A DNA stretch of 53,643 nt from a virus. Shown here one piece after another: positions 44,401 to 51,750 of the stretch. Under the pieces are notes generated by a model. That model was given only the letters and a program-made list of their open reading frames with translations, was not told where the DNA came from and did not search any database. The stretch lies in the IMG/VR virus record IMGVR_UViG_3300034268_000054, positions 1 to 53,643 of that record; one strand, given 5' to 3'. Each line of letters begins with the position of its first letter. Within the stretch, counting starts at the first letter, position 1. The position numbers and the translations under genes were made by a program.

Positions 44401-45563
44401 GCAACCAGACTGCGGAGGACCGACTGCGGAAGGCCCGCACCTTCCTTGTGATGCATAAGCCGTTCTTTGCGACGCTCGCTCTCGGCTTGCGCTATGTCGA
44501 AGCCGAGAGTCTTCAATATGTCGCCGCGGTAGACGGCAAGAACATGTTCTACCAGCCTGACAAGTTTGCCGGGCTCCGCCAGGACGAAGCCAACGCCGTC
44601 CTCGCCCACGAGGTTCTTCACGTCGCGCTCGCCCACCACTTGCGCCGGGGGGAGCGCCACGGGCTTGCCTGGAACATCGCTTGCGACTATGTCATTAACC
44701 TGATGCTCAAGCGGGAGGGCTTCGCGCTTCCCGATGGGTGCCTGCTCGACAAGTCTTACGAGGGGATGTCCTCCGAGCAGGTTTACGAAAGGCTCATGAA
44801 GAGCGCCGTGCGGACGGCCGGCGGCGGGATCACGGGGCTCCCGAAGGAAGACCCGCTCGGCGCCGTGCTGGACGCCACAGACGAGGACGGAATGCCCCTT
44901 TCTGAGGCCGATCTCCGGGAGGCCGAGGCCGACCTACGGGTTCGCGTCCAGCAGGCCAAGGCGGTGGAGGACGCCAACGGCGCGGGCGAAGGGAGCGCGA
45001 CCGCCGATCGGGTTGTCGAGGCCCTGAAGCGTCAACGGGAGTGGCATCGCGAGCTGGCGGACCTCCTGGTTTCGAGCGCCCTGAAGACGGACCAGACTTG
45101 GCTCCGGCCGAGCCGCCGATTTCTTCCGGCCTTCTACCTGCCAACGATGCACGGTCAAAGCCTGGGGGACATTGGCGTAGGGTTCGACACCTCCGGATCA
45201 GTGACCAAAAAGACCTTGCAGGAATTCGCGGGAGTTTGCGAGGAGATCCTGGAGGCTTTCCCGGAGACCGTCATGCACGTCTTCTACTGCGACGCCGAGG
45301 TGAAATCCACCGAGGAGCTGACGGCGCACGACGTTCCCATCGTTCTAGGCCACGCCAAGGGAGGGGGCGGGACGCTCTTCTTTCCGGTGTTCAACTCTAT
45401 TGAGAAGCTAGGGCTCAACCCTACCGCCGTCATCTATCTCACCGATCTGTGGGGAGCGCCTGACGCCTTCCCCGAGCAGCCGGAGTATCCCGTCGTCTGG
45501 ATTACAAACGACAAAACGAGAACCGCACCCTTCGGTCGCGTCATTCGGGCGCTGGTCGATTAA
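44397..45563 (+). CDS. DUF2201-type metallopeptidase with VWA-like domain (388 aa)
   Basis: The zincin motif VLAHEVLHVALAHH lies at about residues 67-80, matching the putative metallopeptidase domain DUF2201. The C-terminal third is VWA-like with a MIDAS-type DTSGS near 263 and GGGGTLF near 322. In this family the VWA part is thought to dock on the MoxR ATPase. TTG 44397 overlaps the previous stop and follows GGAGGAGG. Together with the 42,316 gene it forms a phage-borne ATPase/peptidase pair, whose target in the host is unknown. Confidence 0.8.
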   Translation: MSNQTAEDRLRKARTFLVMHKPFFATLALGLRYVEAESLQYVAAVDGKNMFYQPDKFAGLRQDEANAVLAHEVLHVALAHHLRRGERHGLAWNIACDYVINLMLKREGFALPDGCLLDKSYEGMSSEQVYERLMKSAVRTAGGGITGLPKEDPLGAVLDATDEDGMPLSEADLREAEADLRVRVQQAKAVEDANGAGEGSATADRVVEALKRQREWHRELADLLVSSALKTDQTWLRPSRRFLPAFYLPTMHGQSLGDIGVGFDTSGSVTKKTLQEFAGVCEEILEAFPETVMHVFYCDAEVKSTEELTAHDVPIVLGHAKGGGGTLFFPVFNSIEKLGLNPTAVIYLTDLWGAPDAFPEQPEYPVVWITNDKTRTAPFGRVIRALVD

Positions 45564-45581
45564 CAAAAGGAGATCCCGATA

Positions 45582-45959
45582 TTGAGAAAGACGCTTAGCA
45601 CCCTCGCCCTCGCCGCCCTTCTGATTCTCTCCGCCGCGCCGTCGCTCGCCTCCGGCTATTACCCCGGGGCGTGGGGATACGAGCCCGGCGGAAGGCAGGT
45701 GTTCTACGCCTACGCCTACGAGCTTCCGCAGGCGCTCACGAAGCTGGAGAGCCGCTTCCTGGTGGAGCACGTCATCCCCGCGGTTGCGAAGACGGACCGC
45801 ATCTTCCCGAACCTGGGCTGCTTCCCTTCGCCCGGCGGGCCGGTCATCTGCCAGGACGACTTCTCCTTCGAGATGACCTACTCAACCGACATCGTGATGA
45901 TCGTCGTCAAGGAACGGCCGGCACCGCTGCCTGTGTGCCAGCCCCGCGGCGCCGAGTAG
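45582..45959 (+). CDS. Secreted early protein of unknown function (125 aa)
   Basis: TTG 45582 has AAAGGAG upstream. Residues 1-23 are a signal peptide (MRKTLSTLALAALLILSAAPSLA, cut before SGYY). The mature part starts Gly/Tyr-rich (YYPGAWGYEPGGRQVFYAYA), then has a helix and strands with about three cysteines (NLGCFPSPGGPVICQD; PVCQP). An exported protein made early is unusual: superinfection exclusion or envelope preparation are possible roles. Last gene before a terminator. Confidence 0.7.
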   Translation: MRKTLSTLALAALLILSAAPSLASGYYPGAWGYEPGGRQVFYAYAYELPQALTKLESRFLVEHVIPAVAKTDRIFPNLGCFPSPGGPVICQDDFSFEMTYSTDIVMIVVKERPAPLPVCQPRGAE

Positions 45960-45974
45960 CTTCGTTAACTGGTT

Positions 45975-45996
45975 AAGGGGAGGAGCTCCTCCCCTT
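45975..45996. terminator. Palindromic terminator hairpin
   Basis: AAGGGGAGGAG (45,975-45,985) is followed at once by its exact complement CTCCTCCCCTT (45,986-45,996), then GCCTTGTCTTT. A very stable stem with a moderately T-rich tail. It isolates the MoxR block from the replication block that begins with its own regulated promoter. Confidence 0.72.
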
Positions 45997-46193
45997 GCCT
46001 TGTCTTTCCCCGCAGTCAAACCCGCTAATAAACCCGCCTTGAAGCTCCTCGTCTCGCAATCCCGTCACGGCAAAATCATCTCCTCCCGGCTACAAATTAT
46101 CCATCCCGCAGACCGCCCAAAAACCGTTTCATTTCTGACCCATTCCCGTTGACCATGCTCCGCCTCCCGGGCACAATACGCCCATCGAACAAC

Positions 46194-46234
46194 TTGTTCG
46201 GCCGACTCGGCGGATTCGGTGTAGTCACTATAGA
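46194..46234 (+). promoter_or_regulatory. Repressor operator and promoter of the 46.2-kb HTH gene
   Basis: CCGACTCGGCGGATTCGG (46,202-46,219) is a copy of the repressor palindrome with one half-site change. TTGTTC (46,194-46,199) could be a -35, and TATAGA (46,229-46,234) a -10 placed 8 bases before ATG, the same -10-to-ATG distance as in the repressor gene. Between them TCACTATAGACACCAACC resembles the late-activator site, hinting at a second regulator here. Confidence 0.58.
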
Positions 46235-46242
46235 CACCAACC

Positions 46243-46500
46243 ATGGAGGAATGGTTAGCCTATATGAATGAAGTTGCCGTAGGAAGCATGGGGCCGCGGG
46301 AGCAAGTCGAGTATTGGATGGAGGCGCGCGGATGGAGCCTGGAGAGAGTTGCCCGGAAGATCAAAACAGACAAAAGCAAGTTGTTCCGGGTGTTGCGGAA
46401 GGGACAGGAGCCGGACCTTCCCATGGCCGTTGGTCTAGAGGATGCTTTCGGTGTGCCGATTAGATCATGGCTCGCCGAGCCCATGAAGGCGGCGGCCTAG
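46243..46500 (+). CDS. HTH regulator, candidate late activator (85 aa)
   Basis: Residues 28-75 form the same helix-turn-helix as the 857 gene product: ARGWSLERVARKIKTDKSKL, then FRVLRKGQEPDLPMAVGLED and FGVPIRSWL. ATG 46243 lies 8 bases past a TATAGA box, so a leaderless start is likely; an in-frame ATG at 46264 has GGAGGA but at 13 nt. A repressor operator stands directly upstream. By circuit logic (repressed in lysogeny, made early) this is the best candidate for the protein that binds the GTGTCA-N4-TGACAC dyads; a Cro-like role is the alternative. Confidence 0.75.
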   Translation: MEEWLAYMNEVAVGSMGPREQVEYWMEARGWSLERVARKIKTDKSKLFRVLRKGQEPDLPMAVGLEDAFGVPIRSWLAEPMKAAA

Positions 46501-47534
46501 TGGCAACCCTTACCAACAAATACGGGATGCCTGGGCCGGTGGTGCAGGCTGTGGAGCGCGATCCGTACACACACGGGAAGGCGGACATCTCCACTACCAC
46601 GCTGATCGCTCCTCCCCGAATCCGTCAGCTTCGGAGGCGGTATGACGAGTTCATTACGGAAGACGTGACCGATCGCATCTGGTCGCTTGTGGGGCAAGTA
46701 GGACACGCCATTCTTGAGAGAGCGGCCGGCAAGCGCCACGCGGGCGAGGTGATCGAAAGAATAGCCGCCGTTCTGGGATCGAGCGAGGGCGGCCCGCGGA
46801 CGAAGCTGGCACAAATCGAGGGAGCCGTGAAGCGCTTTCTCGCGCCAGAGGACGGACTGATTATCGAGCGGCGCTTCTACATGGAGCGGCAAGGCTGGGT
46901 GATCTCGGGCCAGATGGACCTCCTGCGATCCGACGCGAGCGAGCGGTGGGGAATCAACGACTACAAATTCACCTCCGTTTGGTCTGTCATCCGCGGCGGC
47001 AAGGAGGAGTGGGCAAGCCAGTTGAACGTCTACGCACACCTCGCTCGGGAGAACGGGATCGACCCTCGGGATCTCACGATCATTCCGATCTTCCGAGATT
47101 GGAAGAAGGGCGACATGCGGAAGGCCCGACTCACTGGCGACAACTATCCGGACAAGCAGATCATCCGCTTTCCGATTGAGATGTGGAGCCCCGAGCGGAC
47201 GGAGGAATACATCCTCGAAAGACTCCAAATGCACCAGGATGCGGAGCGCCAGAGGACGGGAAGCCTTCCGTTCTGCACGGACAAGGATCGCTGGCTTTAC
47301 GGCACGACCTGGGCCATCAAGAAGAAGGGAGGCAAGCGCGCTCTGTCGGGGAGCGTGAGCGACACTTTCGAGGCGGCGAAGGAATTCCTCGAATCACTTG
47401 GCGACGAAAAGAAAGGAGACCATTACATCGAAAAGCGGGAGGGGACTCCCATTAGATGCATCGACTACTGCAATGCAGCGCCTTTCTGCACTCAGCACCA
47501 GGAGTGGGAAGCCGCAAATACCAGCAACAATTAA
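46500..47534 (+). CDS. PD-(D/E)XK nuclease, Cas4/RecB-like (344 aa)
   Basis: The nuclease core is visible: VGQVGHAILERAAG (helix with His), ISGQMDLLRSD (motif Asp) and GINDYKFTS (DxK-type DYK), as in RecB-family exonucleases. The C-terminus has RCIDYCNAAPFC, cysteines recalling the Fe-S clamp of Cas4-like enzymes but incomplete at the N-terminal side. GTG 46500 overlaps the HTH stop (TAGTG). Downstream lie SSB and primase, so it probably processes DNA ends in phage recombination or degrades host DNA. Confidence 0.75.
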   Translation: MATLTNKYGMPGPVVQAVERDPYTHGKADISTTTLIAPPRIRQLRRRYDEFITEDVTDRIWSLVGQVGHAILERAAGKRHAGEVIERIAAVLGSSEGGPRTKLAQIEGAVKRFLAPEDGLIIERRFYMERQGWVISGQMDLLRSDASERWGINDYKFTSVWSVIRGGKEEWASQLNVYAHLARENGIDPRDLTIIPIFRDWKKGDMRKARLTGDNYPDKQIIRFPIEMWSPERTEEYILERLQMHQDAERQRTGSLPFCTDKDRWLYGTTWAIKKKGGKRALSGSVSDTFEAAKEFLESLGDEKKGDHYIEKREGTPIRCIDYCNAAPFCTQHQEWEAANTSNN

Positions 47535-47565
47535 CGCGATAAACCGCAAGGAGAGATCCTAGAGC

Positions 47566-48162
47566 ATGTACGAAGAGTTCGATGACGTTCCCTCAATGTC
47601 CGAATCCACTGGTGGCTACGAGCTGCCGAGCATCGATGTCCATGACGCCGTGATCGCCGAGCTGAAGTACGACGGCGAGAAGCCGAACATCTATAAGCCC
47701 GGCAAGATGCGTCGTCAGGGAATCCTGGTCTTCCAGTTGGACGAGCGGAACGAGGAGGAGGGTCAGTACAAGGGCAAGCGCAAAGAGATCCGGCTGTACT
47801 TCACCTGGGCGTGGGGCTCGAAGGAGAAGCCCTCGAAGATCCGCGAGCTGCTCGAAGCGTGGCGGGGCAAGCCCTTCACCGAGGACGAGCTGGCGAAGTA
47901 CGGCGCGCCGAAGGAGCTGGCGGCTCTCTTGGCCGGCAAGTCATGCCGCGTGAACGTGATCCACAAGAAGGGGCAGGACAACAACATGCGGGCGCGGGTG
48001 GCCGGCATCATCAAGGCCAAGAATCCGATGCAGCCCGAGGACTACGTTCCGATCGCCCAGCGCAAGAAGAAGGACGACCAGGGTACCGCGGCGACTCCCT
48101 CGGCGGCTCCGTCCGGCGGCGGCTTCGACCCGTTGCCCGACGATGACGACATTCCGTTCTAA
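47566..48162 (+). CDS. Single-stranded DNA-binding protein-like (198 aa)
   Basis: Beta-rich OB-like body (GILVFQLDERNEEEGQYKGK; KEIRLYFTWAWGS; KSCRVNVIHKKGQDNNMRAR) followed by a disordered Pro/Ser/Gly linker and the acidic tip DDDDIPF. That tip is the hallmark of bacterial and phage SSBs, where it recruits partner enzymes. The core is not the standard Ssb sequence. AAGGAGAG precedes ATG 47566. Placed between nuclease and primase-helicase. Confidence 0.78.
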   Translation: MYEEFDDVPSMSESTGGYELPSIDVHDAVIAELKYDGEKPNIYKPGKMRRQGILVFQLDERNEEEGQYKGKRKEIRLYFTWAWGSKEKPSKIRELLEAWRGKPFTEDELAKYGAPKELAALLAGKSCRVNVIHKKGQDNNMRARVAGIIKAKNPMQPEDYVPIAQRKKKDDQGTAATPSAAPSGGGFDPLPDDDDIPF

Positions 48163-48198
48163 GAATCAGCCCGGCTTCAGGAAAGGAGAGTGCAGGGA

Positions 48199-48330
48199 AT
48201 GAGAGTGAAGACAACGAAGTCGGGAGAGGTGGTCATCACGTTTCGCTACCGGCAGGGGCTCGGGTTTCGAGTCTTCGCTGATCGCCAGGAGTATCGCGCC
48301 TGGACGCGGCGCCGGAAGGTGAGCCGGTAG
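48199..48330 (+). CDS. Tiny basic protein (43 aa)
   Basis: ATG 48199 follows GAAAGGAG. MRVKTTKSGEVVITFRYRQG, then LGFRVFADRQEYRAWTRRRK: strongly basic and beta-rich with an Arg-rich end, as expected for a small nucleic-acid-binding protein. It lies one base before the next start. No family is recognised. Confidence 0.55.
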   Translation: MRVKTTKSGEVVITFRYRQGLGFRVFADRQEYRAWTRRRKVSR

Positions 48331-48331
48331 A

Positions 48332-48862
48332 ATGAGTCAAGGTCTCTTCGACAGCATTGCGCTCCCGTCAAGCGAGAGCGGAGAACAAAAGATTCAGCCC
48401 GAGAGGCTGCTTCTTGCTGCGGCAGCAATGTCCGCCGGTCACCGAGGGCGCGATGCTGTCGTTGAGGCCGACCTTGTTCTTTCCATTCTTCGCGGCAAGC
48501 CCGAGAAGAGGAGGTCGGCTCAACAAGAAGCCGTGAGAACAATCGAGCTGATCTTTGCCGACTACCAGCAAGCCCCGCCTAAGCCCCAGGTGATTGCGCG
48601 CTGGATTAAAACGATGGGTGATTGCGATCGACTCGCAGTCTTGATTCGATCGCTCGGGGACTCGGGACATCTCGACAAGGGGCACGCCTATGTATTCGCC
48701 GCCGTCTCCCGCCAGGGTGGGGAGTCATCGAATGCGCCGAGGCCGCAGGCTTCGGCCGCGGGGCTCGCGCACGGGACCGAGCTACCAACGGGAATGATCT
48801 GGTCGGCTACCGCTGGGCGCGCCATGACCAGACAAGAATTCGAGTCGGAGGTAGCGGTTTGA
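48332..48862 (+). CDS. Hypothetical replication-region protein (176 aa)
   Basis: Mainly helical in the first 120 residues (PERLLLAAAAMSAGHRGRDA; AQQEAVRTIELIFADYQQ; PPKPQVIARWIKTMGDCDRL), then a disordered Ser/Ala/Pro part and a short helix (MTRQEFESEVAV). It overlaps the primase-helicase start by 4 nt (TTGA). A loader or regulator of the helicase is possible given the coupling, but no motif proves it. Confidence 0.6.
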   Translation: MSQGLFDSIALPSSESGEQKIQPERLLLAAAAMSAGHRGRDAVVEADLVLSILRGKPEKRRSAQQEAVRTIELIFADYQQAPPKPQVIARWIKTMGDCDRLAVLIRSLGDSGHLDKGHAYVFAAVSRQGGESSNAPRPQASAAGLAHGTELPTGMIWSATAGRAMTRQEFESEVAV

Positions 48863-50511
48863 GTGAGGCGTTGCGATACGCGTTGTCCTATGCAACAAAG
48901 CTAGGCTGGCCCATCTTTCCGCTGGTGCCGCGGACTAAGCGCCCGCTGACGCACAACGGATTCAAGAGCGCGACCACTGACGAAGACAGGATTCGCCACT
49001 GGTGGACGCAAACTCCGGACGCCGGGATCGGCTGTCCGATTCCTCCGGGATATCTCGTTCTTGATCTCGACACCGAGGATGCTCTTCATCGCTTGCGGGC
49101 AATGGACTTCGACGTTCCCGCTACTGCGCACGCCCTGACGGCGAGAGGTCACCACTTCTGGTTTACTAATCCAGACGGAGACTTCTTCGGTGCGCAACGC
49201 CGGGTCTTTGAGGTCGGCGACGTTAAGGGCAAGAATGGTTATGTTGTTCTGCCGCCCTCAGTTCACCCCACCGGGGTGATTTACGAATGGGACACGCCGC
49301 CGCGAGACAAGGCGACGCAGAACCTCAACATTTGTGAGGCGCCGGAATGGTTACTCGCCGAGCTGCATCGCCAAGTAGAGGCCGGAGTCAGCGCTGAGGC
49401 GCCGAATCTCGCAGGCTCCGGCAACGCATCAAGCATCTTCGTCACGGGAGTGCAGGAGGGGGCGCGCAACCGGGAGGTCTTCCGGTATGCGAGCCGCCTT
49501 AGAGGAGTCGGCCTCAATTTCGAGGAGGCCAGGTCGCTGGTGCTGGACTTGGCGGCTAGATGCACTCCGCCGCTCGACAAGGGCGAGGCGATTGTCTGCC
49601 TCCAGTCAGCCTGGAGAAGGTACGACCCTAACCCGGAGAAGTCAGACGAGCAAGCGGCGGAGGTGGAGACCGAGATCGGCGGAATGATTTCCGACGAAGA
49701 CTTCGGAATCACGGATGTCTCCACGATCTTGGACGCAAACTATCCGGCCATTAACTGGTTAGTACCAGGATTGATCGCTGAAGGGCTTACGGTTTTGTAC
49801 TCCTCGCCGAAGATTGGAAAGAGCTGGGCATCATTCAATCTGTCGGCGGCAGTCGCTTGCGGAGGATCGGTGCTGGGGAAGTTTCGAGCGAGTCAGGCCG
49901 AGGTTCTTTACCTTGACCTGGAGCAGCCCGACAGAAAGACGCAATCGCGACTCAAGGCAATTCCGGGGATGCCGCGCCACGGTATTAAGTTTGCGCACGA
50001 GTGGGAGCGTCACGACAAGGGAGGCTTCGACAAGCTTGATCGCCTTCTCAAGTTGCGCCCAGCTATCAAGCTGGTAGTGATCGACGTTCTCAACAAGGTG
50101 ATCGGCAAGAAGCCGCAAGGCGGAAACGCCTATGAGGTGGAGTACGAGATCTATTCGTGGCTTCAGCAGATCTTCAGTGTCAACGGAGTTGCCGGTGTGG
50201 CGCTTCACCACGACAACAAAAGCCTGTCGAGTGATCCGTTCGACAAGATGTCGGGGAGTCGAGCGCTCTTCGGAGTTGCTGACACGGTGCTGCATCTCTC
50301 GCGCAAGCGGGGAACGCAAGACGGAGAGTTGAGCGCCACGGGCAGAGAGATCGAAGACCGCGTGATGAAGGTGCGGTTCGATCCTGTCGTTCGGTCTTGG
50401 GTTGTTATTGATGACCCTGCGGACGCTGCGCCGCACATGAGCGGCGGTTACGTGAGGACGCCGTACGCTGACGGACCAGACGATGATGACGAAGAAGAGG
50501 TCCCGGTTTAA
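48859..50511 (+). CDS. Prim-Pol primase / RepA-type helicase (550 aa)
   Basis: The N-terminal 180 residues are a primase-polymerase domain: ALSYATKLGWPIFPLVPRTK, DRIRHWWTQTPDAGIGCPI, YLVLDLDTEDA (catalytic Asp pair) and TARGHHFWF. The C-terminal 300 are a RecA-fold hexameric helicase: Walker A SSPKIGKSWASFN near 315 (the first Gly of GxxxxGKS is replaced by Ser), Walker B VLYLDLEQPDRKTQ, and VVIDVLNKVIGKKP. TTG 48859 has GGAGG at 8 nt. This is the replication initiator/helicase of the phage and fits an origin at 36.5-37.3 kb. Confidence 0.85.
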   Translation: MSEALRYALSYATKLGWPIFPLVPRTKRPLTHNGFKSATTDEDRIRHWWTQTPDAGIGCPIPPGYLVLDLDTEDALHRLRAMDFDVPATAHALTARGHHFWFTNPDGDFFGAQRRVFEVGDVKGKNGYVVLPPSVHPTGVIYEWDTPPRDKATQNLNICEAPEWLLAELHRQVEAGVSAEAPNLAGSGNASSIFVTGVQEGARNREVFRYASRLRGVGLNFEEARSLVLDLAARCTPPLDKGEAIVCLQSAWRRYDPNPEKSDEQAAEVETEIGGMISDEDFGITDVSTILDANYPAINWLVPGLIAEGLTVLYSSPKIGKSWASFNLSAAVACGGSVLGKFRASQAEVLYLDLEQPDRKTQSRLKAIPGMPRHGIKFAHEWERHDKGGFDKLDRLLKLRPAIKLVVIDVLNKVIGKKPQGGNAYEVEYEIYSWLQQIFSVNGVAGVALHHDNKSLSSDPFDKMSGSRALFGVADTVLHLSRKRGTQDGELSATGREIEDRVMKVRFDPVVRSWVVIDDPADAAPHMSGGYVRTPYADGPDDDDEEEVPV

Positions 50512-51078
50512 GTGGAACACAAGCTGGCGAAGTGCGACCCTGAGTGCCTGGGGTGCGCGGCGTGTATCAACGGCGTCGAATTCTGCGAGACGTGCGGATC
50601 TCTCAGTAACGCGTTAGCGGCAGAGTGTCCGGGCGAGAGGCTCGACGGCGACCAGCTCGACGCCTTGTACTACGGGCTCGCGCAATACGTGAGCGGCCGA
50701 TGGCTGGTGAAGATCGACCTGACGTGCCCGGCGCGCTACACGAAGGACGAGCTGCAATCGGAGTGGCGCTCCTGGGATAAGGATGAACGAGCCTATTACA
50801 AGGAGTGGCTAGAGTTCGCCCGCTATTCAGAGAAGGAAGAGCTTGAGGCGGCGAGCTACGCGGCGCATATGGTCAGAGTCAAGAGAAGAAATTCAGCTTG
50901 GTTGCCGGACGTCACTGTGCCGTGCAAGGAACATAAACCTAGCATCGTCTACTGCGGACGGTGCGGATTCTTAAGGGAGGAGGCGGAGAATGAGGGGAAC
51001 CAGTCTCAGCGCGCGGCGGTCGATCTCGGCAGGGACCCTTCGGGACCGGGTGATGGAAACGATCACCCTCTTCCCTGA
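50512..51078 (+). CDS. Cys-rich protein with two zinc-ribbon-like ends (188 aa)
   Basis: N-terminus CDPECLGCAACINGVEFCETC: seven cysteines in 25 residues. A second set VPCKEHKP...YCGRCGFL stands near 140-155. Between them is a helical part (KDERAYYKEWLEFARYSEKE). Such clusters bind zinc, possibly for nucleic-acid contact. GTG 50512 starts in the primase stop region (TTTAAGTGG). The last 30 codons overlap the next gene. Function unknown. Confidence 0.65.
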   Translation: MEHKLAKCDPECLGCAACINGVEFCETCGSLSNALAAECPGERLDGDQLDALYYGLAQYVSGRWLVKIDLTCPARYTKDELQSEWRSWDKDERAYYKEWLEFARYSEKEELEAASYAAHMVRVKRRNSAWLPDVTVPCKEHKPSIVYCGRCGFLREEAENEGNQSQRAAVDLGRDPSGPGDGNDHPLP

Positions 51079-51262
51079 AGGTCTTACGTGCGATGAAGTC
51101 GAGGACTTGATGGGCGGTCGGCACCAGACCATCTCTCCTCGTATTAACGAGTTGTGGTCGGATGGGAAACTGGACGACTCTGGACATCGACGCCTTACCC
51201 GAAGTGGGCGGCAGGCGATCGTCTGGGTGGTCGCGAAGAAGGAGGAAGAGAAGGCGGCATGA
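50990..51262 (+). CDS. Winged-helix DNA-binding protein (90 aa)
   Basis: LRDRVMETITLFPEGLTCDE, then VEDLMGGRHQTISPRINELW and DSGHRRLTRSGRQAIVWVV: helix, HTH (QTISPRINEL is the recognition helix) and beta wing. Similar small winged-helix proteins occur in the replication regions of many phages and are thought to regulate or to join initiation complexes. GGGAGGAGGCGGAG precedes ATG 50990. It is coupled to the next gene by ATGA. Confidence 0.75.
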   Translation: MRGTSLSARRSISAGTLRDRVMETITLFPEGLTCDEVEDLMGGRHQTISPRINELWSDGKLDDSGHRRLTRSGRQAIVWVVAKKEEEKAA

Positions 51263-51501
51263 GAGAGACAGTGATTCATTCATGGGGAGATCGAACGCTG
51301 GTCGATCTCGGCGGCGGGAGAGGCGAGTATCGATCCGGCGAAAAGACGCAGCAGTTTGACCTCAGAGGGAAGTCGATCTTCGCCGAGCTTTGCCGCGCCG
51401 CCGAGTCCCTTTCAATCCTCCGCCAGGAGATGGGAAATCTTCGCGCGGTCTATCACGATGAGGGACTGGACATTGAGCCGGGATTCCTCGACGACCTCTG
51501 A
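51259..51501 (+). CDS. Hypothetical protein (80 aa)
   Basis: Short beta start (TVIHSWGDRTLVDLGGGRG; EKTQQFDLRGKS) and a helix (FAELCRAAESLSILRQEMGN). ATG 51259 overlaps the winged-helix stop (ATGA); the longer frame back to 51154 lies inside that gene. No family recognised. Confidence 0.6.
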   Translation: MRETVIHSWGDRTLVDLGGGRGEYRSGEKTQQFDLRGKSIFAELCRAAESLSILRQEMGNLRAVYHDEGLDIEPGFLDDL

Positions 51502-51514
51502 GCAGGAAACGATC

Positions 51515-51745
51515 ATGCTGACGGTTGACACCGTTAGCCAGCTTCACCCTGGCATCAAGCCAAAGACGCTCAGGAAGTGGATCTTCAACGCCAAGGACCG
51601 GAAGGCTTCGGTTCAAGGCAAGCTGGTCGTAGTCAAAGGAAACGGATTCGATACCGCAATCGTCCGCGTTGGGCGCAAGGTATTCATTGACAACGCTCGA
51701 CTCATTGCATGGATGAGAGAGCAAAACAAGAATCGGGAGGACTAG
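51515..51745 (+). CDS. Excisionase/MerR-like HTH protein (76 aa)
   Basis: TVSQLHPGIKPKTLRKWIFN is an HTH of the helix-turn-helix/excisionase kind, followed by a beta hairpin (KLVVVKGNGFDTAIVRVGRK) and VFIDNARLIAWMREQ. Proteins of this build act as recombination directionality factors or small regulators. No integrase is found in the window, so regulation is as likely as excision. ATG 51515 has a modest AGGAAACG site. Confidence 0.68.
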   Translation: MLTVDTVSQLHPGIKPKTLRKWIFNAKDRKASVQGKLVVVKGNGFDTAIVRVGRKVFIDNARLIAWMREQNKNRED

Positions 51746-51750
51746 AACCT

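Larger units (their letters stand above)
4753..45975. repeat. Recurring post-stop palindrome TAACCGGTTA (dispersed)
   Basis: TAACCGGTTA or a close variant lies at or just after stop codons at 4,753, 8,042, 24,853, 32,664, 35,471 and 42,287, plus 38,017 and 45,966 in gaps; 7,176 and 12,076 carry ACTGGTTACTGG forms. Often the stop codon TAA is itself the first part. It occurs on both strands and in both modules. It is AT-rich against a GC-rich genome, so chance is a poor explanation. Function unknown. Confidence 0.5.
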
